NCBI RefSeq assembly: GCF_003285015.1
Contig: NZ_QMFB01000010.1
Location: forward strand, 210,024-274,023
Source: Paenibacillus contaminans
Lineage (GTDB): Bacteria > Bacillota > Bacilli > Paenibacillales > NBRC-103111
Direction of reading: 5' to 3'
Length of the DNA: 64,000 bases
Shown here piece after piece: positions 57,748 to 64,000 of the stretch; the stretch's first letter is position 1; the number at the start of each line of letters is the position of its first letter. The notes under the pieces are model-generated. The model was not told where the DNA came from and did no database searches. It saw only the letters and a program-made list of their open reading frames with translations. A program made the translations under genes and the position numbers.

Positions 57748-59727
57748 ATGAAAAAAATGAAGCCGCGTTCGGACGGAAAGAGCAAGCTGAACCGCTGGGG
57801 AGCGCGTACGGCCGCTATCGCAGCGATAACGGGGCTGCTCGTATCCGGAACGGTCCTGCCGCAAAAGGCTCACGCCGATTATTATTGGGATTTGCACTTG
57901 AAAGCGAAATCATTGGATGATGCGGGAAACACGGCCGGGGCCATTCCGTATTGGGATGAGCTTATGCGGTACGAGGCGAATAAGGGCAATTGGGAGAACG
58001 CCGCCGTTTATGCCGGCAATATAGACGAATATTACGATAAAGTCGCGAAGGATTACGAGAATGCGATCAAGTATTACGAGCTCGAGAACGAATACTGGCT
58101 GAAGGCGGGCAAGGATTGGGGAGCGGGCGACTTGCAGCGGGCGGAGCACTTGCGGACGGTGACGGAAATTTATGTCTCGTCGGCGAATGCCGGGCTGGCG
58201 AAGCAGCTTTCGGAGCCGAAGCAGGGAGGGCTTGCGAAATACGAGCCGGAGTCGGGCGTGTATCTCGGGTTGTACTCCGAACGCGATCCGAAGATGGGCA
58301 ACTATTTTACCCGCTCGGAGCAGCTTTACGGAAAAAAACACGCCATTTATTTGGCTTACGCGCCATGGGGAACCAAATTTCCCGGCGGCCACGCGCAAAA
58401 TGCCAAGGAAGCCGGGGCGGGCCTGCAAATCGGCTGGGAGCCTTCGGAAGGGCTTGATGCCGTCGTCGACGGGCCATACATACGCGAGTGGGCGCGACAA
58501 GCCAAAGCGTCCGGTATTCCGATCTTTCTTCGTTATGCCAGCGAAATGAACGGCGCTTGGACGAAATGGAACGGCGATCCGCAGGCGTATATCGAAAAAT
58601 TCCGTTTGATTCACGATATTATGGCCGAGGAAGCGCCGAACGTAGCGATGGTATGGAGTCCCGGCGACGTACCCCGCTACTCGATGGACGCTTATTACCC
58701 GGGAGACGAATATGTCGATTGGGTCGGCATCAGCTTATATACCGAGCCTTACGAGCATGGCGATCCGTCGAAGCCGGCCTACGGGCAGACGCCGATCGAA
58801 CGTCTCGACGAGCTGTACGGGTTATATGCCGACCGCAAGCCGATCATGATCAGCGAAACGGCAGTCGCTCATTATACGAACGCCGACGGCGAAGATTATA
58901 CCGATTGGGCGCTGTTGAATCTCAGCAGGCTTTACGAGGTGATGCCGATCAAATATCCGAGACTTAAAGCGATTACGTATTTTAATGTAGATATGAAGGA
59001 AAAAGACTCGCGAAACAATTATTTGCTGAGCGATAATGATGCCATGCTTAGCGCATACCGTTCGCTTATCGCCGGTCCGGGGTTTTTGTCCAAGATCGAG
59101 CAGGGCGCGAAGCCGGCTTCTCCGCTCGTTTATACGAAAGCGGACGGAGGCGCCGCCTTCGGAACGCAAACGCGTATCGTGCCGTTCGTGAAAATACCCG
59201 ATGGCTTTATCGGGAAAGTGGAATATGTGCTGAACGGCAGCGTCGTCGGCTCGCAAAAGAAAGCGCCGTTTTATTTGGATCTGAATGCCGGCGACGTGCC
59301 CGAGGGCTCTGTGTTCGAAGTGCGAACCTATGGGACGGACGGCAATTTGGCGGCTTCCAAATCGATCGCCTTGTCGTCGATCGTTTCCGTCGTCATAGAC
59401 GGCAAGCCGCTGAGCGTGGAACAGAATCCGGTCATCGTGAACGGCAACACGCTTGCACCGCTGCGCGCTATTTTCGAGGCAATGGGCGCAAACGTCGATT
59501 ATGACAACGATACAAGAACGGCAACCGGGAAGAAGGGCGGCACAACCGTTTCCCTGACGATCGGACAGGCGGATGTCAAGAAAAACGGCAAAACGGAGAC
59601 GCTCGAAGAGCCCGCCCAGCTGGTGAACAACTTTACGATGGCGCCGGTCAGATGGATTGGGGAGGCGTTCGGCGGGAAAGTGGAGTGGGACGGCAAAACG
59701 AGAACCGCGTTGATTACGACGCGTTGA
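57748..59727 (+). CDS. Secreted GH26-like glycoside hydrolase with stalk domain
   Basis: The 659-aa product has a twin-basic N-terminus and signal peptide ending KAHA-DYYW. Residues ~45-150 are Trp/Tyr/Glu-rich helical repeats resembling TPR units (NTAGAIPYWDELMRY; DYENAIKYYELENEYWLKA). Residues ~165-450 look like a GH26 (mannanase-type) barrel: the putative acid/base Glu266 in RYASEMNGAWTKW and the putative nucleophile Glu370 in PIMISETAV. A beta-sandwich linker follows, then a C-terminal copper-amine-oxidase-type stalk domain (VIDGKPLSVEQ, LAPLRAIFEAMGA, TMAPVRWIGEAFGG). The stalk may anchor it to the wall. Substrate specificity within GH26 is unknown. Confidence 0.85.
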   Translation: MKKMKPRSDGKSKLNRWGARTAAIAAITGLLVSGTVLPQKAHADYYWDLHLKAKSLDDAGNTAGAIPYWDELMRYEANKGNWENAAVYAGNIDEYYDKVAKDYENAIKYYELENEYWLKAGKDWGAGDLQRAEHLRTVTEIYVSSANAGLAKQLSEPKQGGLAKYEPESGVYLGLYSERDPKMGNYFTRSEQLYGKKHAIYLAYAPWGTKFPGGHAQNAKEAGAGLQIGWEPSEGLDAVVDGPYIREWARQAKASGIPIFLRYASEMNGAWTKWNGDPQAYIEKFRLIHDIMAEEAPNVAMVWSPGDVPRYSMDAYYPGDEYVDWVGISLYTEPYEHGDPSKPAYGQTPIERLDELYGLYADRKPIMISETAVAHYTNADGEDYTDWALLNLSRLYEVMPIKYPRLKAITYFNVDMKEKDSRNNYLLSDNDAMLSAYRSLIAGPGFLSKIEQGAKPASPLVYTKADGGAAFGTQTRIVPFVKIPDGFIGKVEYVLNGSVVGSQKKAPFYLDLNAGDVPEGSVFEVRTYGTDGNLAASKSIALSSIVSVVIDGKPLSVEQNPVIVNGNTLAPLRAIFEAMGANVDYDNDTRTATGKKGGTTVSLTIGQADVKKNGKTETLEEPAQLVNNFTMAPVRWIGEAFGGKVEWDGKTRTALITTR

Positions 59728-59902
59728 CCCGCAGCTTCCATTGGAGAAAGCGATAGGCTTCCGTTTTGCAGGCAATTTTAACGAGCATTCGCCACCGGTC
59801 GAACCTGGAGATAACATTTCGGGAACGCCGATCCGAACTATCATTTCTTGCTCACTTAGCCGAAACGCCGAATCTAAGGGGAATCGGTGAGCTTCCATAC
59901 TT

Positions 59903-59941
59903 AACGCCGTCGGGCAAAAGCCTGGCGGTGTTCTTTTTTTT
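59903..59941 (+). terminator. Terminator after the GH26-like gene
   Basis: A 13-bp stem (59903-59915 with 59920-59932, loop AAAA, a few wobbles), followed by a T run from 59934. Other than this and the kduI promoter, the 417-bp gap shows nothing. Confidence 0.88.
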
Positions 59942-60067
59942 GCTGCTGGAACGGCGTTACCTTTTCCTTATGAATCCCCTTGTCTCCCTCCTTTATGATT
60001 AAATTCGTTAAAATAAACCTTTCGAACAATAAAATGAACCTAAATGAACGTAAAAAGAAGAAAGTAA

Positions 60068-60096
60068 TGTACATAAACAAACCCATGTATTATAAT
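60068..60096 (+). promoter_or_regulatory. Sigma-A promoter for the kdu operon
   Basis: TGTACA (60068-60073) and TATAAT (60091-60096) are 17 bp apart. A clear catabolite (cre) site was not identified. Confidence 0.6.
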
Positions 60097-60144
60097 GTGA
60101 CTAGGTTAACGAACTAAAACTAAACTTTTTGGAGGTACGAAACG

Positions 60145-60978
60145 ATGGAAATCCGTTACGCAACGAACCCTGCTGCAACAAAGGCATTTGATACCGAGCA
60201 ACTGAGAAACGAATATTTGATTGAAGGCTTGTTCATTCCGGGTGAACTGAAGCTCGTATACAGCCATGTCGATAGAATTATTACAGGCGGCGTTATCCCG
60301 ACGTCCCAAGCGATCGCCCTCGAAGCGGACCGCAAAGAAATGGGCGCGGAATTTTTCCTGGCCCGCCGCGAGATCGGAATCATTAACGTAGGTCCCCGCG
60401 GATCGGTAGTCGTGGACGGCGAAGAATTCGTCATGGAGACGAAGGACTGCCTGTATATCGGCTTAGGTAAACGCGAAGTGTTGTTCAAGAGCGAAGACAG
60501 CGCGAATCCGGCCCGTTTCTATTTGAACTCGACTCCGGCTCACAAGGAATACCCGACTGCGAAAGCGGCGATCAGCGAAGCGGAGCCGAATCATCTCGGA
60601 AGCATCACGAATTCTAACGAAAGAACGATCTACAAATATATTCATGAGCAAGGCATCAAGAGCTGCCAGCTCGTGATGGGCATGACGCTTTTGAAGCCGG
60701 GCAACATGTGGAATACGATGCCGTGCCACACGCATAACCGCCGTTCGGAAGTATACTTCTATTTCGATATGCCGGAAGACGGCGTCGTTTTCCATCTGAT
60801 GGGCGAGCCGACGGAGACGCGTCATGTTGTCGTACGCAACGAGCAAGCGATCATTTCTCCAAGCTGGTCGATCCACAGCGGAGTCGGTACGAGCAACTAT
60901 ACGTTCATCTGGGGCATGGCGGGAGAAAACCAGGAGTTTGCCGATATGGATCCGGTAACGATGAAGGAACTGAGGTAA
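60145..60978 (+). CDS. kduI: 5-dehydro-4-deoxy-D-glucuronate isomerase
   Basis: ATG 60145 follows GGAGGTACG. The 277-aa cupin enzyme matches KduI by its N-terminus (EIRYATNPAATKAFDTEQLR), the GGVIP loop, and the zinc motif CHTHNRRSEVYFYF. It isomerises 4-deoxy-L-threo-5-hexosulose uronate (from unsaturated pectin or glycosaminoglycan uronates) to 2,5-diketo-3-deoxygluconate, the KduD substrate. It heads the uronate operon. Confidence 0.95.
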   Translation: MEIRYATNPAATKAFDTEQLRNEYLIEGLFIPGELKLVYSHVDRIITGGVIPTSQAIALEADRKEMGAEFFLARREIGIINVGPRGSVVVDGEEFVMETKDCLYIGLGKREVLFKSEDSANPARFYLNSTPAHKEYPTAKAAISEAEPNHLGSITNSNERTIYKYIHEQGIKSCQLVMGMTLLKPGNMWNTMPCHTHNRRSEVYFYFDMPEDGVVFHLMGEPTETRHVVVRNEQAIISPSWSIHSGVGTSNYTFIWGMAGENQEFADMDPVTMKELR

Positions 60979-60979
60979 C

Positions 60980-61732
60980 ATGTCAAGCTTGAAGCGCCAT
61001 GAAAGCATTATGGCCTTGCTGCTTCAGAACGGGGAAGTAAAGGTTTCGGAGCTAAGCGAGCTGCTGCAGGTTACCGGCAAAACGGTTCGCGAAGACCTGG
61101 AGAAGCTTGAGCATCAAGGGCTTCTGGTGAGGGTCCACGGCGGCGCCGTACTGAAGAACGACGCCGACCGGGGGCTGCTCCCTTCGCATGAGCCGAACGC
61201 TAAGCAGCTAGCGGAGAAGGCGGATGCGGCCGCCAAGGCGGTGCGTCTGATCGAGCCGAACGATATCATTGCGCTGGACGTGGGAAGCACGACGCTGGAA
61301 ATCGCCAAGCTGCTGGATAACGCGCCGCTGACGGTCATTACGAACGATCTTTTCATTATAAGCGAGCTTGCCCGCAAGGACCGGATTCATCTTGTCGTCC
61401 CGGGAGGCTACCGGCAGCGTAACATGCTGATCAGCTCCGATGCGATAGGTTTTATCCGCAAGCTGAATATTCAGAAAGCGTTCCTGACGACATCCGGCAT
61501 TCATTCCGACTTCGGTTTCACCATCTATACGAGCGAGCTGCAGGAACAGAAGCGGGCGCTTATGGCGTGCGCGAAGGAGACGATCTGCGTCGCCGACCAT
61601 ACCAAATTCGACAAATACGCGCTCATGACGTTCGCGGAGCTGTCCGAGGTGCATTCGATCATTACGGATAGCGGTTTGTCCGACGATGTAGCGGAGAAAT
61701 ACAGGTCCTATGGGCTGTCTATTGAAAAATGA
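60980..61732 (+). CDS. DeoR/GlpR family transcriptional regulator
   Basis: The 250-aa regulator starts one base after kduI. It has the DeoR helix-turn-helix (HESIMALLLQNGEVKVSELSELLQVTGKTVREDLEKLE), HGGAVL, and the sugar-phosphate sensor domain (ALDVGSTTLEIAKLL, ITNDLFIISELA, FLTTSGIHSDFGFT). It probably controls this operon in response to a pathway intermediate such as KDG or KDG-phosphate. The usual Bacillus regulator of this pathway, KdgR, is a LacI-type protein. Confidence 0.92.
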   Translation: MSSLKRHESIMALLLQNGEVKVSELSELLQVTGKTVREDLEKLEHQGLLVRVHGGAVLKNDADRGLLPSHEPNAKQLAEKADAAAKAVRLIEPNDIIALDVGSTTLEIAKLLDNAPLTVITNDLFIISELARKDRIHLVVPGGYRQRNMLISSDAIGFIRKLNIQKAFLTTSGIHSDFGFTIYTSELQEQKRALMACAKETICVADHTKFDKYALMTFAELSEVHSIITDSGLSDDVAEKYRSYGLSIEK

Positions 61733-61746
61733 ACGGAGTGACCCTT

Positions 61747-62502
61747 ATGAATTTGTTTGATCTGCAAGGGAAAACGGCAATTGTTACGGGCGGCGCCAAA
61801 GGCTTGGGCGGGGCTATCGCGATCGGACTGGCGAAAGCCGGAGCCGATATTGCGATTGTAACGAGCAGCGGCAAAAATCGCGCCGTCTACGACCAAATTA
61901 CGGCGATGGGACGCAAAGCGCATATCATCGTGGCGGACCTGAGCAAGGAAGAAAATCTTCCGAAGGTCGTGAGCGAAACGCTGTCCGTTTTCGGCAAAAT
62001 CGACATTCTCGTCAACAACTCGGGCATTATCCGCCGTACGCCTGCAGCCGATCACGCGGCTCAAGATTGGCATGACGTCATCGATTTGAACATGAACAGC
62101 GTCTTTTTTCTCTGCCAGCTCGTCGGCCGGGAAATGCTGAAGCAAGGTTCGGGCAAAATTATAAATATCGCCTCCATGCTAACGTTCCAGGGCGGCATCA
62201 ACGTACCCGGCTATACCGCGTCCAAGCACGGTGTTGCCGGCATTACGAAAGCGTTGGCCAACGAATGGGCGGGCAAAGGCATCAATGTAAACGCGATTGC
62301 CCCAGGCTACATGGAGACCGACAATACGGCGGCGCTGCGCGCAGATGCCGATCGCAATTCGCAAATTATGGTCCGTATTCCGGCAGGCCGCTGGGGAACG
62401 CCGGAGGATTTGCAAGGACCGGCCGTATTTTTGGCGTCCAAGGCTTCGGATTATATGAGCGGCGAGGTTCTGTGCGTTGACGGCGGCTGGATGACAAGAT
62501 AA
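61747..62502 (+). CDS. kduD: 2-dehydro-3-deoxy-D-gluconate 5-dehydrogenase
   Basis: ATG 61747 has CGGAGTG upstream; ATG 61729 is also in frame but inside the preceding gene. The 251-aa SDR has the full site: TGGAKGLGG, NNSG, Ser in NIASM, and Tyr-x3-Lys in YTASKHG. KduD reduces 2,5-diketo-3-deoxygluconate to 2-keto-3-deoxygluconate (KDG). It stands between the regulator and the KDG kinase, so the assignment is strengthened by context. Confidence 0.95.
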   Translation: MNLFDLQGKTAIVTGGAKGLGGAIAIGLAKAGADIAIVTSSGKNRAVYDQITAMGRKAHIIVADLSKEENLPKVVSETLSVFGKIDILVNNSGIIRRTPAADHAAQDWHDVIDLNMNSVFFLCQLVGREMLKQGSGKIINIASMLTFQGGINVPGYTASKHGVAGITKALANEWAGKGINVNAIAPGYMETDNTAALRADADRNSQIMVRIPAGRWGTPEDLQGPAVFLASKASDYMSGEVLCVDGGWMTR

Positions 62503-62518
62503 CGAGGTGGAAATCCCG

Positions 62519-63484
62519 ATGGCGGATCAGATGCATAACCATCCGGAAGTGGTTACCTTCGGCGAAACGATGGGTCTCCTTTTTCCGGCCGGGTCCAAAG
62601 GAATTGAATACAGCCCGCTTCTGGAGCAGTCTTTCGGGGGCGCGGAAAGCAATCTGGCGATCGGGCTTGCGAGGCTCGGACACCGTGTCGGCTGGTTTGG
62701 CCTGCTGGGCAGCGATCCGATCGGCAATATTATCGAGAAACGGCTGCGCGGGGAAGGCGTCGATGTCAGCCGCTGCAAAAGAGCATCAGGGTCGCCGACC
62801 GGTCTCATGCTGAGAGAAGCGGTGGCGGGGAAGTCGTCCGTATATTACTACCGGAAGTTTTCCGCGGCAAGTACGATGACGCCCGCACATCTTGACGAGG
62901 CGTATTTGGCCGGAGCCAAAATGCTGCATGTGACAGGCATTACGACGGCGCTCAGCGCTTCGTGCCGGGAAACGGTGCTGGAAGCCGTGCGAATCGCCAA
63001 GCGGAACGGCGTTAAGGTATGCTTCGATCCGAATCTGCGGCTCAAGCTGTGGACGATCGAAGAAGCGCGCGAGACGCTGCTGCCGATCGCGCAAGAGGCC
63101 GACTACTTCTTGCCTGGGCTCGACGAGCTGAAGCTGCTTTACGATACGGATGATACCGATCGGATTTTTGAAAACCTTCACAAGCTTGGTTGCGTATGTA
63201 TCGTAAAAGGCGGCGAAGCGGAAACATTTGTCGCCCACGGAGGAGCGGTCGAATCCGTTCCGTTTTTCCCTGTCGAGCGCGTCGTGGACACGGTCGGGGC
63301 GGGCGACGGGTTTTGCGCCGGATTTTTGGCCGGCGTTCTTCGCGGCATGAGCAATGTCGAAGCCGTGAGGATCGGCAGCTTGATCGGCGCCATGGTCGTA
63401 CAGGTGGAAGGCGATTGGCAAGGGCTTCCGACTTGGGAGCAGGTTGAAGCCGTACTCGGCAACAAGAAACACGTGGAACGATAA
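62519..63484 (+). CDS. kdgK: 2-keto-3-deoxygluconate kinase (PfkB family)
   Basis: ATG 62519 follows CGAGGTGG; GTG 62507 would overlap that site. The 321-aa PfkB kinase has VVTFGETMGLLFP, QSFGGAESNLAIGLARLG, FDPNLRLKLW and the catalytic DTVGAGDGFCAGF near residue 260. It phosphorylates KDG to KDPG, which the next gene cleaves. Confidence 0.93.
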   Translation: MADQMHNHPEVVTFGETMGLLFPAGSKGIEYSPLLEQSFGGAESNLAIGLARLGHRVGWFGLLGSDPIGNIIEKRLRGEGVDVSRCKRASGSPTGLMLREAVAGKSSVYYYRKFSAASTMTPAHLDEAYLAGAKMLHVTGITTALSASCRETVLEAVRIAKRNGVKVCFDPNLRLKLWTIEEARETLLPIAQEADYFLPGLDELKLLYDTDDTDRIFENLHKLGCVCIVKGGEAETFVAHGGAVESVPFFPVERVVDTVGAGDGFCAGFLAGVLRGMSNVEAVRIGSLIGAMVVQVEGDWQGLPTWEQVEAVLGNKKHVER

Positions 63485-63545
63485 AACGGCAGCCAAGAGC
63501 GTCCGTTGGCGAAGACCGATGGAACGAAAGGACCTGATTTCCGAT

Positions 63546-64000
63546 ATGAAAAAAATAAAGCTGATCGAAAAAATCGTAAATGAAGGCGTTGTAGCCGTCC
63601 TGCGCGGGGAGACGCCCGATGAAGTGGTGGAAATGGCCGAACAGGCGATTGCCGGCGGACTCAAAACGATTGAAGTGACGATGACGGTTCCGTTCGCGCT
63701 CAAAGCGATCGAGAAGCTGGCGACCCGCTACTCCAGTACGGCGACAGACCCCGACAAGTTCGCGATCATCGGCGTCGGCACGGTGCTCGATCCGGAGACG
63801 GCGAGAGCGGCGATTTTATCCGGCTCCGAGTTTGTCGTAGGCCCGTCGCTCAACCCGGCGACAGTGGCGTTGTGCAACCGTTACCGCGTTCCGGTAATGC
63901 CCGGCGTCATGACGATTCAAGAAATTCAAACCGCGCTGGAGCTTGGCGTCGACATCGTCAAGCTGTTCCCGGGCAATCTTTTCTCGCCGGCCATGATCAA
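63546..64000 (+). CDS. kdgA: KDPG / KHG aldolase (3' end outside window)
   Basis: From ATG 63546 the frame stays open to the window end (151 full codons). It encodes the class I aldolase: VVAVLRGETPDE, AGGLKTIEVTMT (with the catalytic Glu), GVGTVLDPETA, PGVMTIQEI and the Schiff-base Lys139 in DIVKLFPGN. It splits 2-keto-3-deoxy-6-phosphogluconate into pyruvate and glyceraldehyde 3-phosphate. The C-terminal part lies beyond base 64000. It completes the pathway encoded from kduI onward. Confidence 0.92.
   Translation, partial: MKKIKLIEKIVNEGVVAVLRGETPDEVVEMAEQAIAGGLKTIEVTMTVPFALKAIEKLATRYSSTATDPDKFAIIGVGTVLDPETARAAILSGSEFVVGPSLNPATVALCNRYRVPVMPGVMTIQEIQTALELGVDIVKLFPGNLFSPAMI

Noticed and set aside
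1-64000. CRISPR arrays, IS elements, prophage, tRNA or rRNA genes
   Set aside because: Looked for regularly spaced repeats, transposase or integrase motifs and tRNA-like cloverleaf stretches; none seen.

Overview
The window is a chromosomal segment of an endospore-forming, low-to-mid GC Bacillota of the Paenibacillaceae type (Paenibacillus/Cohnella-like). The evidence is spoVM and spoVIF, frequent GTG/TTG starts behind strong AGGAGG-type ribosome binding sites, secreted proteins carrying copper-amine-oxidase-type stalk domains, and gene order matching the Bacillus subtilis ylo region. I see no rRNA, tRNA, IS element, prophage or CRISPR array. Nearly all genes are ordinary chromosomal genes.

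Layout. 1-11.5 kb holds a mixed block: a truncated unknown gene, an HPr-like protein without the phosphorylatable His, a secreted HtrA-type protease with three extra C-terminal repeats, ylaN, a Ca2+/H+ antiporter (-), an SDR, an Asp23 protein, yugN-ftsW (-), an M20 amidohydrolase, a CBS protein and an Rrf2 regulator. 11.5-21.6 kb holds azoR behind a structured leader, an XPB-type helicase with its partner protein, ylbF-ylbG, an unknown 145-aa protein, a LysR regulator, a PHP phosphoesterase and rqcH (-). 21.9-26.7 kb holds a MacB/YknXYZ-like ABC efflux set and a secreted TIMP-like/stalk protein.

26.9-54.6 kb is the conserved ylo-type housekeeping block: Ca2+ P-type ATPase, (dapF and a homocysteine methyltransferase/MTHFR inserted), yicC, remA, gmk, rpoZ, coaBC, priA, def, fmt, rsmB, rlmN, prpC, prkC, rsgA, rpe, a small membrane protein, spoVM, rpmB (-), yloU, fakA, a degV/fakB gene and recG. 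Many neighbours overlap or nearly touch, so this is a chain of operons for nucleotide, CoA, translation-initiation, ribosome-maturation and cell-wall-kinase functions. 54.8-59.7 kb holds spoVIF, an HMCES/YedK-type protease (-), a pseudouridine synthase and rRNA methyltransferase pair (-), and a secreted GH26-type glycosidase. 60.1-64 kb is a uronate (pectin/glucuronate) catabolic operon kduI-deoR-kduD-kdgK-kdgA, cut by the window end.

The most interesting non-gene signals are a dispersed intergenic repeat family (five copies, all in the same orientation, with modular sub-boxes and internal inverted repeats), a 130-bp near-perfect hairpin at 4195-4324, a duplicated-box leader before azoR, and paired hairpin motifs before remA. 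No clearly new defence or mobile system was found. All functional names rest on motif and family recognition by eye; no database search was run.
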